From: Rutpela maculata
Lineage: Eukaryota > Arthropoda > Insecta > Coleoptera > Cerambycidae
Assembly: GCA_936432065.2 (NCBI GenBank)
Contig: OW386285.2
Coordinates: 183,582,301 to 183,646,300, forward strand
Direction of reading: 5' to 3'
Length of the DNA stretch: 64,000 nt
Shown here piece after piece: positions 13,110 through 20,404 of the stretch. The notes below the pieces were generated by a model. The model worked only from the letters and a program-made list of their open reading frames with translations, searched no databases and was not told where the DNA came from. The position numbers and the translations under genes were made by a program. How positions within the stretch are numbered: position 1 is the first letter of the stretch; each line of letters begins with the position of its first letter.

Positions 13110-13565
13110 GTTACAAAGGACAATGTTAAAAATAGCTGATTTTTGGCCCCTATCCCGGAACGCATAAAACCCAAAGAAAATGGTTGAAAAAGGCTCAAGA
13201 TTAATAAAAATATATCTTCGTGGTACCAAAAGCCTGGGGAAAACTTTATTACACCCCTAAAAACGTAAAAACAACCACTAAAATGCTATAAATAATAGCT
13301 TGTACTGAATGTGAAAATTATATTAATTTTATGATAACTATTAGGTATCGCTTCAATAGAGATAACAAAAAGGTAAAAACTACCCCTGTCCACACCTCAT
13401 TCGGGGGATGGAACGCCATACGCAGCATGTAATATTAAAAAAATAGGTACCAAGGTGATTAAAAATGTACAAAATGATTTTTTAATATTAGTTGAGCAAG
13501 ACCTTCAACTGATCTGACCTCAGCATCCCCATTTTCAAGAACAACCCCTATAAGAGGTATAATAA
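13110..13565 (-). repeat. 450-bp repeat; inverted partner at 30575-31025 on the other side of the Polinton
   Basis: CTTCGTGGTACCAAAAGCCT here pairs with AGGCTTTTGGTACCACGAAG at about 30898-30917, and many other blocks match in reverse order. The two copies face each other across the Polinton and its right flank. Confidence 0.7.
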
Positions 13566-13655
13566 AAAATAAATAATAAATTATTATATTATAATTATTA
13601 CATTATTATATACATATATGTAGGAGTAATTATATATTTTTAGAAGAATGTTTAT

Positions 13656-13661
13656 TAAATC
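13656..13661. repeat. Left target-site duplication of the Polinton (TAAATC)
   Basis: TAAATC directly before the element is repeated directly after it at 29112-29117. Six bases is the usual duplication length made by Polinton integrases. Confidence 0.9.
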
Positions 13662-14378
13662 AGTAGTTAAGTAAGGCCGATTCTAGCGCAAACCCGTCAG
13701 TAGAGTAGCAATCGGAGTTCTGTGTGACGTCATCATTCCGGAAGCCCCGCGGGGGGCGCGCAGGTGATAGATGATAGATCCTATGATCTAGGTTCTAGTG
13801 TGAGGTGAGATAATGCTAGATGATAGATTCTATTATCTAGGTTGTAGTGTCAGGTGGGATCTTCTTAGATGATAGGTGATAGGACCTAATGGGAGGGGGG
13901 AGATCCAATCCCCGAGCTTAGATATTAGATTATAGCTAAAGATAAGAGATTATATCTAAGAGGGTGTGGCTAAGAGTATATAGGATGTATCTAGTAATAA
14001 AAGAAGTATACAGGGTGTATTTAGTAATAAAAATAAGTATATAAGGTGTACTAGTGATATGGTGTATCTAGTAATAAAAATAAGATGGCTGCCGTTTATT
14101 GTTTATAGTTATTGGCGAATAGTATTGCATGTTTACGTTAGAGGGCGTTAGAGGTTAAGAAAAATGGCTACAGACGTCCATCATTGAGTTTAAATAGACA
14201 AGTCTTATATATGGAATAAATATTCATCTACTTCAATACGTAAATTTTATATTTGAATGTTAAAACTGTGACCAAATGCAGAGACGTTATCGGATTCCAG
14301 GAAATTGTTAATGTAAATAAATGCGACTGTCTACGGCTATATGTATATTTAAAACGTGATTAATTGTCTTTAGATAAC
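13662..14378 (+). repeat. Left terminal inverted repeat of the Polinton
   Basis: Begins AGTAGTTAAGTAAGG and can be followed against the reverse complement of 28521-29111. The outer 250 bases are almost perfect and rich in TAGATGATAG-like iterations and TCTAGGTTSTAGTGT blocks. The inner part contains an extra tandem expansion of a GTATCTAGTAATAAAA-like unit (about 13978-14085, four diverged units) that the right arm lacks, explaining the unequal arm lengths (717 against 591 bp). Confidence 0.9.
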
Positions 14379-14535
14379 AGCATCCGACGGTTATAATACA
14401 ATGACTAATAAGTCACGTGATCCATTATAAGGAGCGTCTCAGGGTTTGGAGAGAAATAATGTAAACAATGAAATCATCATATTTTTTCCCATATTTTTCT
14501 GCTTACTCGATACGAAAAGTGGGGGTGGAATACAG
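14379..14535. other. Spacer between left terminal repeat and first promoter
   Basis: No gene supported. An 84-codon plus-strand frame starting 14446 and a 67-codon minus frame overlap the first promoter and gene and look like shadows. Confidence 0.5.
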
Positions 14536-14573
14536 CATAAAAGTAAAGACCTGAGATCGCCGCATTCATTCAC
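14536..14573 (+). promoter_or_regulatory. Core promoter of the left small-gene pair (TATA-like plus initiator)
   Basis: CATAAAAG at 14536-14543 lies 32 bases before the A of a TCATTC initiator (A at 14568). The same spacing is seen at the virion-cluster, minor-capsid and PolB promoters. It predicts a 42-base leader before the ATG at 14610. Confidence 0.55.
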
Positions 14574-14609
14574 AATCTTAAAGTTGATATACAAGAAGCA
14601 GCAGCAGCA

Positions 14610-14906
14610 ATGTCTTTCGCAAAAATTAATGTTGAAGCTCATGTCACACCGTTCACGAAAATCTATGAGCTGGAAGTCGATAGAAAATATAAAGTGCTAG
14701 ATATATATAAAGCACTTTCACCGTATGGTATCCAGGTCCAAGTAATCCTCGAAAATTGTAAAGTGAGTCTACCAGCCAGATACTCACGCATTATTTCTGA
14801 TGATGATATGGTAACGCTACAACAAACCATTATACTAAAAGAAGTGTACTTAGTATATAGAGGGCTAGCAGGCACGACCACTAACATTGAATTCATCGAG
14901 TCCTAA
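14610..14906 (+). CDS. Conserved small Polinton protein, function unknown
   Basis: A 98-residue acidic/basic mixed protein with no signal peptide or membrane segment. Notable stretches are VSLPARYSRIISDDDM near residues 51-66 and VYLVYRGLAGTTTNIEF at the end. The pattern 'LPxRaS...D...VYRG...IEF' is one I associate with a small ORF found repeatedly in insect Polinton-type elements. I know of no assigned biochemical role, and a DNA-binding or regulatory role would be a guess. The ATG follows a short CAG-rich leader downstream of a recognisable core promoter. Two bases separate its stop from the next ATG, so both genes probably share a transcript. Confidence 0.7.
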   Translation: MSFAKINVEAHVTPFTKIYELEVDRKYKVLDIYKALSPYGIQVQVILENCKVSLPARYSRIISDDDMVTLQQTIILKEVYLVYRGLAGTTTNIEFIES

Positions 14907-14908
14907 AG

Positions 14909-15186
14909 ATGGATCCCGAAACATATAAGAAGAGGTTACAGCAATTTATGAACAATTTAAAATTACTCAGAGAAGACGTTAAGTACGTTGAAGTTTTACG
15001 TACATTTCAACATGTCAGTATCCAGCCGAAGAAGTCCAAGAACAGTTCAGTTCAGCGAGGACGTTAAAATTCATCACATTTACCATTGGAGCTATGCCCA
15101 TAGAACTGCTAGATGTGGTAACTGGATGCAAGACGCCCGCGATCGAGATCGTTTTCAAATTAAAATATTACGATACGCTCAAATAA
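14909..15186 (+). pseudogene. Second small Polinton gene, interrupted by a frameshift
   Basis: Translation begins at the ATG at 14909 (MDPETYKKRLQ...) and stays convincing to about 15012 (VEVLRTFQ). From about 15022 the sense switches to the minus-one frame (AEEVQEQF ... GAMPIELLDVVTG ... IVFKLKYY), which runs to TAA at 15184-15186. The original frame instead continues to a stop after about 50 codons. Both halves read like one 90-residue family protein, with a basic N-terminal helix and a compact C-terminal domain. I see no slippery heptamer at the switch, and an intron shorter than about 45 bases would be unusual, so a one-base deletion (or two-base insertion) is the simplest explanation. 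Function unknown. Confidence 0.6.
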
Positions 15187-15311
15187 TTAATCCAATACTT
15201 GAACATAAATATTCTGTTATTATATCACAAAACATGTAACCTCTTTCTTATATGTATTAATAAATTAATTTAAAAAAATGGTTGACTATTATTACCCATT
15301 TCCTAATTAAA

Positions 15312-15590
15312 TGAAGAATTCAGATTTTTTTTTTCAAGTTTATTGTAACGAAAATGTTCATGCTACATTTTATGTCTTTTTTAATGTCGAATTTAAATAT
15401 GCAATCAAAAAAATTAAATCTTAAAAAATAAAGCCAGCCCAGGCAAAAAATGAAAAAATTCATATTTTTCAAGTTTATTGTAACGAAAATGTTCATGCTA
15501 CATTTTATGTGTTTTTTAATGCTGAATTCAAATATGCAATCAAAAAAATTAAATCTTAAAAAATAAAGCCACCCCAGACGAAAAATAAAA
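15312..15590 (+). repeat. Tandem duplication, period about 135 bp
   Basis: CAAGTTTATTGTAACGAAAA occurs at 15335 and again at 15470, and the following 110 bases match with few changes (both end in AAATCTTAAAAAATAAAGCC). It lies between the left small genes and the 3' end of the integrase gene, where both transcripts converge, and contains AATAAA signals. Confidence 0.85.
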
Positions 15591-15692
15591 AAATAATTTA
15601 ATTTTTATAATATATTTTATTTATCTGAACGCATAATACAGTAATAAAGCTTATATATGTACATGGAATACATAACCTATAAAAATAATAGC

Positions 15693-15743
<51 letters not shown>

Positions 15744-15744
15744 T
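15693..15744. repeat. (AAT)n microsatellite
   Basis: About 17 AAT units just beyond the 3' end of the integrase gene. Confidence 0.95.
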
Positions 15745-15762
15745 AATATAAGTGCATAAAAA

Positions 15763-16695
15763 TTAAACAATGCTACTTTTTTCAATCCAACTGTTATGGG
15801 AACTGTCAAATCCAAGCCATTTAACGAAAACCTTATTTCCTTTCTTCCTTAAAACTTTCTCAACGAGATACATGTCTGAATGTTTAACCTTCTGCAGTTC
15901 TTCAGTATAGAAGCATCCTTCTATTGGCTGTTTCTGTGCATCGGTCAGTAAGTATGTTATGGGGCTGGTATAATTAATTTTTGAAATAGTAAATATTTCA
16001 TTAGACCAATTAGGAGTATAACCTTTATCGAACACGCCTCTGTACTTGCTTATTCTCACATGATCGTTAATTTTAAATTTAGGTAATTGCGAGTATGTAA
16101 TTGTAGGATAATTGTAAACGGATTTCAAGAGTATATTTTCATTCTTTTTATTTACATCTACAGGTTTCATGCCGATGGTACGATGCCTAGTATTATTATA
16201 TTTCTTAATAATATCAGCAAGTAAATTATACCACCGAAAAGAACCATTTATACTAAATTCTTTATACATCATAGATTTTATAGTCCTATTTACGCGTTCG
16301 ACTACTGAACATTTTTTAGTGCTATACGAAGAATAATGATTAATTTTATATTTTTTCATTAATTTTTGAAAATTAATATTATAAAATTCGGTTCCATTAT
16401 CAGTCTGTAAATTGACGGGGATTCGTTTATCTGCGACTAATATTTTTTCCATAGCTCGAGTAACATTTACACCAGATTTAGATTTAACTGGTTCAGCCCA
16501 TACGTACTTTGAAAAAACATCAATTACAATGAGAATATATTTATAATTTTTATTGTAATTAGCATATGGAATCATTTCGACTAAGTCAGCCTGAAGCAAT
16601 TCATTTAAACCTCTAACTACGACTTTTCGTCTCTTAAAGTTAATTCTAGCCGGCTTATGTATTTCATTAACAATATCTCTTTTTATAGCAGACAT
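15763..16695 (-). CDS. INT: Polinton integrase (retroviral-type, with C-terminal chromodomain)
   Basis: A 310-residue DDE integrase that would join the ends of the element to host DNA and leave the 6-bp duplication. The RNase-H-fold core shows catalytic Asp in LLQADLVEM (about D37), Asp in QTDNGTEF (about D99) and Glu in VVERVNRT (about E133), with VIDVFSKYVWAEPV between. An SH3-like segment follows, and residues 276-310 form a chromodomain-like end (VEKVLRKKGNKVFVKWLGF...SWI), which may guide insertion to particular chromatin. The N-terminal HHCC zinc finger of retroviruses is not evident. The ATG at 16695 lies 35 bases after the stop of the DUF8207-like gene, so it is the last gene of a three-gene minus-strand unit. 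The frame is intact. Confidence 0.93.
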   Translation of the reverse strand: MSAIKRDIVNEIHKPARINFKRRKVVVRGLNELLQADLVEMIPYANYNKNYKYILIVIDVFSKYVWAEPVKSKSGVNVTRAMEKILVADKRIPVNLQTDNGTEFYNINFQKLMKKYKINHYSSYSTKKCSVVERVNRTIKSMMYKEFSINGSFRWYNLLADIIKKYNNTRHRTIGMKPVDVNKKNENILLKSVYNYPTITYSQLPKFKINDHVRISKYRGVFDKGYTPNWSNEIFTISKINYTSPITYLLTDAQKQPIEGCFYTEELQKVKHSDMYLVEKVLRKKGNKVFVKWLGFDSSHNSWIEKSSIV

Positions 16696-16730
16696 GTTTA
16701 CAGTTCAACAATAATTTACGTACTGTTAAA

Positions 16731-17621
16731 TTAATTCAGCGGTTCGATTATTTTACTTTCTAATAGTTCCTCTAAAATTCTATTTATTTCATTCGTATGA
16801 CTTGAATTGCCTGCCTCCTGTGAAGCTATCAAAAGCCTAAGACGATCGACGAGTTCATTAGGATCGTCCCAATATACGTAATCAATAGCATTATCGGTGA
16901 CTTGCATCATTAATTCGCCGCCTTTTACTTTACCAGGAGCACGTTGCCGAGGTTCGCGAGCGTAAAGCATCGGTTTAATAATATGCAGGTACTTCCAGCT
17001 CTTACTACCGGACTTTTGCTTTTCAGAATCATAATTTCTCTTATGTGCGCTAGTCCTTTTTACAATATCAATGTACTGTTTCTTATCATCATAGTTATAG
17101 TGATGCGAACGTTTTTTAAATAGTAATTCATAAAGACCGCGAGTGCCCTGATACTCTTTATTATTTATTATTAAATTGTCACCGTCAAACTGAATGACAG
17201 AATTTCCAATATAATATTTATCTTCTTCGGGATTATATCGTACACCATATCGAAAATCATGTGTATTTTCAGTATCATGCATCATCTCAGATATATACGT
17301 TTTAGGCAGATCGCTAAATTTCTCAAGATACTTCTCATCTGACTGGTCGCCTTCTTCAGAGTCGACAATCGACGGTGACGGTGTAATATTAATATTTTTT
17401 TCATCCTCTGAGGGTTCAGACTTTTTCTTAATGTTTAAATTCTCGTCCGTCTCAAGCTTGATATGTTTAGCTATTGAATGTAAAGGTGCGGTGATTGGGG
17501 CAAAAGACTTTTCGATTTGCAGATCATGCATTTTGAGTGCCTCTAATTTGCGCTTTACGGCTTTCCGAGCTTCGATAATTTTATTAGTAATGTCCATGTC
17601 GACAGGTGCGTCAGATAACAT
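16731..17621 (-). CDS. DUF8207-like Polinton protein
   Basis: A 296-residue protein with a charged, probably helical N-terminal third (KAVKRKLEALK...) and an acidic linker. The conserved domain at about residues 120-235 has blocks FRYGVRYNPEEDKYYIGNS, YQGTRGLYELLFKKR and Y...IVKRTSAHKRNY. I recognise this pattern as the domain of unknown function annotated DUF8207 in many insect and other invertebrate Polinton-type proteins; the assignment is from memory of the motif. The conserved domain is followed by a basic stretch and a short acidic C-terminal tail. It sits between the ATPase and integrase genes with gaps of about 31 and 35 bases, suggesting co-transcription and perhaps a role in packaging or integration complexes, which is inference only. 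Confidence 0.7.
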   Translation of the reverse strand: MLSDAPVDMDITNKIIEARKAVKRKLEALKMHDLQIEKSFAPITAPLHSIAKHIKLETDENLNIKKKSEPSEDEKNINITPSPSIVDSEEGDQSDEKYLEKFSDLPKTYISEMMHDTENTHDFRYGVRYNPEEDKYYIGNSVIQFDGDNLIINNKEYQGTRGLYELLFKKRSHHYNYDDKKQYIDIVKRTSAHKRNYDSEKQKSGSKSWKYLHIIKPMLYAREPRQRAPGKVKGGELMMQVTDNAIDYVYWDDPNELVDRLRLLIASQEAGNSSHTNEINRILEELLESKIIEPLN

Positions 17622-17652
17622 GTGTAATTATCAACTGATTGAGATAGTAAAA

Positions 17653-18333
17653 TCACAGGTATATATACTCGTCAAACCCCTTTCTGTATCGGCCATGTTT
17701 AATATCGCTATCTTTATCTATCACTAGGAATCCGTATTTATCTTTCCAGCATAACGAGCACATATGTTTGAAATCCTCAAAGCTCATATCGGTATTAACG
17801 TGATCGGAATATACATGTCTAAGATTCATGTCATCCTGCTTGAATAATATCAGTAAATTTGCATTGTCTCTTATCAGATGTTTTGGAATGCGGGTATAGG
17901 TCTGACAGAGATAGAAGCTGTCTATCTGTTTATGCCGTCCCATGCTAAAGTAGTCACGCATCACACTTTGATTGTCGCAAGCTACGTCATCAAATATAAA
18001 AATGGAATTAATTTTAGCTTGCGCAGGCGTCATTATTACATCGCTATCCTTGAATTCATGATATCCCACGATCGAGCCGAGTACTTTTCTAAGATATTCA
18101 TATTTAGGCTGGTAGAGAGATTTCGAGTAGACGTAAACATTCTTGAAACGCAAGCCGTGTGGATGAGTCAGCAGGCTTATCACGATGTTTGTTTTCCCAC
18201 AATTTGAAGGTCCGCAAATGATACACCTGATGTTGTCGGGTAACAGAGGACCATGTCTACTATCTTTTTTCACATGACTATCGAAATCGAGATTATCGAT
18301 TTTCAGACTGTTACCTGTCTTGATGAAACGCAT
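17653..18333 (-). CDS. ATP: Genome-packaging ATPase (A32/FtsK-HerA type)
   Basis: A P-loop ATPase that in related viruses pumps DNA into preformed capsids. Walker A is IICGPSNCGKT (about residues 38-48) and Walker B is SIFIFDDVACD (about 110-120). A conserved 'CQTYTRIPKHLIRDNANLL' sensor-like segment lies near 145-165. The protein is about 226 residues, a normal size for Polinton ATPases. I place the start at the ATG at 18333 (MRFIKTGNSLK), because the frame upstream of it only offers a GTG. The predicted transcription start at 18343 leaves a leader of just 10 bases. It is divergent from the PLA2-like gene across a 96-base shared promoter and leads the ATPase-DUF8207-integrase unit. Confidence 0.92.
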   Translation of the reverse strand: MRFIKTGNSLKIDNLDFDSHVKKDSRHGPLLPDNIRCIICGPSNCGKTNIVISLLTHPHGLRFKNVYVYSKSLYQPKYEYLRKVLGSIVGYHEFKDSDVIMTPAQAKINSIFIFDDVACDNQSVMRDYFSMGRHKQIDSFYLCQTYTRIPKHLIRDNANLLILFKQDDMNLRHVYSDHVNTDMSFEDFKHMCSLCWKDKYGFLVIDKDSDIKHGRYRKGFDEYIYL

Positions 18334-18340
18334 GATTGAC

Positions 18341-18406
18341 ACTGAGGTATTTCCACCTGGAGTTTAAGTATAAATAGCTTTCGATCACCTGTAACACCTC
18401 AGTCTA
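18341..18406. promoter_or_regulatory. Symmetric bidirectional core promoter between ATPase and virion genes
   Basis: One TATAAATA box (18369-18376) reads as TATTTATA on the other strand. An ACCTCAGT initiator lies on each side, at 18397-18404 for the plus strand and 18341-18348 for the minus strand. The A of each TCAG is 32 bases (plus, 18401) and 33 bases (minus, 18343) from the start of the box. The two ACCTCAGT blocks form an inverted repeat centred near the TATA box. This matches the insect TATA plus TCAGT initiator rule in both directions. Confidence 0.75.
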
Positions 18407-18429
18407 CTATTACATGCGATAGAGGTAAC

Positions 18430-18786
18430 ATGGCTGTAAACACTCTCATAAATAAATTACCTTTCGAAGCCCATATCCCTGGCTATCGTTTCTGCGGCCC
18501 GGGTACTAAATTAGAAAAAAGACTGGCGCGAGGAGATCGCGGAATTAATGGTCTAGATGAGGCGTGTCGTGACCACGACATACAATATTCTAAAGTCAAT
18601 GATGTGAAAGGACGGCATATTGCCGATAAAGAATTGGCAAAACGTGCTCTGAAGCGTGTATTTGCTAGGGACTCGTCCATCGGAGAAAGAGCGGCAGCAG
18701 CCGGTGTAGCAGGCATCATGAGTGCTAAAGTTAAATTAGGCTTGGGATGTAAAAAAAAGAAAATGTGGCGGTACGATGACGTTTAA
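18430..18786 (+). CDS. Phospholipase A2-like domain protein
   Basis: 118 residues with the hallmarks of the parvovirus-type secreted phospholipase A2 fold: a calcium-binding loop YRFCGPGT (about residues 19-26) and the catalytic helix DEACRDHDIQYS with the His-Asp pair at about 49-50. Parvovirus capsids use such a domain to breach endosomal membranes during entry. A comparable entry role here is inference. The C-terminal part is Ala/Lys rich (GERAAAAGVAGIMSAKVK), perhaps a membrane-active helix, and ends in a basic KKKK stretch. It is first in the plus-strand virion cluster, 29 bases after a predicted transcription start, and its end overlaps the next gene by 11 bases. No signal peptide is seen. 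Confidence 0.85.
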   Translation: MAVNTLINKLPFEAHIPGYRFCGPGTKLEKRLARGDRGINGLDEACRDHDIQYSKVNDVKGRHIADKELAKRALKRVFARDSSIGERAAAAGVAGIMSAKVKLGLGCKKKKMWRYDDV

Positions 18787-19174
18787 AAAAATATCCAATA
18801 AAATTCGTAAACTAGTACGTGGAGCTCCCTCTGTCGGAGATGCTATTAAAAAGGCCTCTCGTGCAGTACAGCGTATTAAAAAAGATAAAAAAATATCACC
18901 GATGGCTGCTCGCGTTATTCCTATACCGAAGACGGGTGGCATTCTACCGCTAATACCAATATTTGCTGGACTTAGTGCTCTGGGAGCGCTAGCCGGCGGA
19001 TCTGCAGGTATAGCGAAAGCTGTAAGAGATTCTCAGGCGGCAGCCTCCCAGCTTAAAGAATCTAAACGTCACAATCAGGCTATGGAGAGTATCGCCCTCG
19101 GTAAGGGACTCTATCTTCGTCCCTATCGAACAGGACTTGGACTATACATGAATAAAAACACCAACAGCAAGTGA
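18776..19174 (+). CDS. Glycine-rich, pVI-like virion protein (probable minor core/capsid component)
   Basis: 132 residues. The basic N-terminus (KKISNKIRKLVRG) could form an amphipathic helix. Next comes a proline-containing hydrophobic segment, GGILPLIPIFAGLSALGALAGG (about residues 54-75), then an Ala/Gln/Lys helix, and a C-terminal GKGLYLRPYRTGLGLYM motif that recurs in insect Polinton proteins. Overall it resembles the membrane-lytic or core proteins of adenovirus (pVI, pX) in composition and genome position, but this is analogy, not proven homology. The start ATG overlaps the PLA2-like stop region. The ORF ends in TGA followed by CTAG and stays in the same frame as the protease behind it, so a fraction of ribosomes may read on. 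Confidence 0.75.
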   Translation: MTFKKISNKIRKLVRGAPSVGDAIKKASRAVQRIKKDKKISPMAARVIPIPKTGGILPLIPIFAGLSALGALAGGSAGIAKAVRDSQAAASQLKESKRHNQAMESIALGKGLYLRPYRTGLGLYMNKNTNSK

Positions 19175-19182
19175 CTAGTAAA
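19166..19182 (+). promoter_or_regulatory. Candidate stop-codon readthrough site (UGA-CUAG)
   Basis: The stop of the pVI-like gene is TGA (19172-19174), immediately followed by CTAG, the context repeatedly found to give efficient natural readthrough in animals and viruses. The protease frame continues directly and has no ATG before 19232, by which point residues of its conserved N-terminal region have already passed. Confidence 0.65.
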
Positions 19183-19540
19183 ATTACCAAATCGAGCGCT
19201 CACCGATGTGGATCTGAAAAAATATGTTAAGATGTTAAATATACCTAATTTTCGAGGAATATTTATGCGAGACCGACTACCTAAATGCGTACATAAAATT
19301 GAGACGGGCATTGTGAACTTGGATAGTGATAGCGGTAATGGTACTCATTGGACTGCATACTTTAAGAACGGTTCGAAAGCCGTTTATTATGATAGTTTTG
19401 GTAATTTACAGCCTCCTCTCGAATTAATAAAATATTTAAATTGTTCTATTGAATACAATCACAAGCAGTATCAGTCTTATGACACAGTAAATTGTGGACA
19501 TCTGTGTTTACAATTTCTATATAATGCGTCATGCTTTTAA
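19175..19540 (+). CDS. PRO: Adenain-like cysteine protease (virion maturation)
   Basis: A 121-codon frame from the preceding stop to TAA at 19538. It matches the adenovirus-protease/Ulp1 fold: catalytic His in GTHWTAY (codon at 19346-19348), Asp in VYYDSFG, and nucleophilic Cys in VNCGHLCLQF near the C-terminus, with a Gln in the YQSYDT region as possible oxyanion residue. Such proteases cleave capsid precursors. The conserved N-terminal region (PNRALTDVDLKKY ... FRGIFMRD) begins before the first in-frame ATG (19232), so normal initiation would delete part of it. Expression by readthrough of the UGA at 19172, as a C-terminal extension of the pVI-like protein, fits better. A GTG at 19208 or reinitiation at 19232 are alternatives. 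Confidence 0.88.
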   Translation, partial: LVKLPNRALTDVDLKKYVKMLNIPNFRGIFMRDRLPKCVHKIETGIVNLDSDSGNGTHWTAYFKNGSKAVYYDSFGNLQPPLELIKYLNCSIEYNHKQYQSYDTVNCGHLCLQFLYNASCF

Positions 19541-19553
19541 GTCACGTTCATTC
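19518..19553 (+). promoter_or_regulatory. Core promoter of the minor capsid gene
   Basis: TATATAAT at 19518-19525, inside the end of the protease gene, lies 32 bases before the A (19550) of a TCATTC initiator. The predicted leader is 29 bases, the same as for the PLA2-like gene. Confidence 0.6.
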
Positions 19554-19578
19554 TCAGAGCTAACCTTGAAGCCGCAAC

Positions 19579-20280
19579 ATGTCTTGTACGTTTACATTAT
19601 CCGGCAAATCATCTAATTTAACTGCGCACTTTTCCCCACCCATAGACCTTGAAGACGGCGCTGAATATTCGCTTGCTTTAATAAATTTCGAGGCGTATAA
19701 CTCCATACCGAACATAGACGCTACAAATAATCATATATATTATGATACAGACGATAAGTTTATAAAAATTCCGGAGGGCTCGTATGAAATAGAAGATATA
19801 AATAATTACGTAAGAAAGCATTTTATTCTGAATCATGGTAACGATGGTCATATTTCTATAGTATCCAATAAAAATACGTTAAAAGTGGAAATAAAATCCA
19901 ATAAGATGATAAATTTTGAAAAGGCCGGCGGTATTGGCAGTTTGTTAGGATTTACATCTCGTCGTCTAAAACCGCTCGAGAAACATATATCTGATTTCCC
20001 GGCAAAAATTCAAAAAGTAAACGCTATATGCGTGGAGTGTAATCTCATCACGGGCAGTTACATGAATGATAGATCTGTACACATTATTCATGAATTTTTT
20101 CCTAGCGTGCCTCCCGGCTATAAAATAATAGAGTGTCCCGCTAATGCAATTTACCTGCCGATTAATAAGAGGCATATAGATAGCATATCAATTAAGATAG
20201 TCGATCAAGACGGTGATCTTGTTAATTTCCGTGGCGAGGTCATCACGGTAAGACTGCACTTGAAGAAGAATGGGTCTTAG
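19579..20280 (+). CDS. mCP: Minor capsid protein (penton-like, single jelly-roll)
   Basis: 233 residues. The N-terminus (CTFTLSGKSSNLTAHFSPPIDLEDGAEYSLALINFEAYNSIPN) and the following beta-rich body, with DGHISIV and GIGSLLGF blocks, match the short jelly-roll protein of insect Polintons. That protein is assigned as the minor capsid protein that builds the fivefold vertices. Size is normal (about 220-260 residues). No signal peptide or membrane helix is seen. It has its own promoter-like sequence 29 bases upstream and lies directly before the major capsid gene with a tiny ORF bridging the two. The frame is intact. The assignment rests on position and family pattern; a structure prediction would settle the jelly-roll. 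Confidence 0.8.
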   Translation: MSCTFTLSGKSSNLTAHFSPPIDLEDGAEYSLALINFEAYNSIPNIDATNNHIYYDTDDKFIKIPEGSYEIEDINNYVRKHFILNHGNDGHISIVSNKNTLKVEIKSNKMINFEKAGGIGSLLGFTSRRLKPLEKHISDFPAKIQKVNAICVECNLITGSYMNDRSVHIIHEFFPSVPPGYKIIECPANAIYLPINKRHIDSISIKIVDQDGDLVNFRGEVITVRLHLKKNGS

Positions 20281-20404
20281 TTTCCGAAATAGTTTAAAAG
20301 GAACACCTGCTCGCGCTCGAAACAGTTCACCTGTAACCTTCAAGGTGTTAACATCTAAAAATAGACGTTTTCTTTACTCTCTCGGTTACAAAGTGCTAAT
20401 ATGA
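20270..20404 (+). CDS. 44-codon overlapping ORF between the capsid genes
   Basis: An ATG inside the last codons of the minor capsid gene opens a basic 44-residue frame (starting MGLSFRNSLKGTPARAR, ending FLYSLGYKVLI). It overlaps the minor capsid gene by 11 bases and the major capsid gene by 4 bases (ATGA). It exactly fills the gap between the two capsid genes, and its composition (Arg/Lys/Ser rich with an aromatic end) is not that of random AT-rich sequence. I believe similar small ORFs sit here in other insect Polintons, but that is from memory. A role such as a DNA-condensing or cement peptide would be a guess. Translation could follow termination-reinitiation. Confidence 0.55.
   Translation: MGLSFRNSLKGTPARARNSSPVTFKVLTSKNRRFLYSLGYKVLI

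Noticed and set aside
14909..15186. Intron explaining the frame switch
   Set aside because: Any GT-AG pair that restores frame would be about 40 bases or less and would remove well-formed coding sequence.
17878..18207. 109-codon plus-strand frame
   Set aside because: Antisense to the packaging ATPase, with no family pattern.
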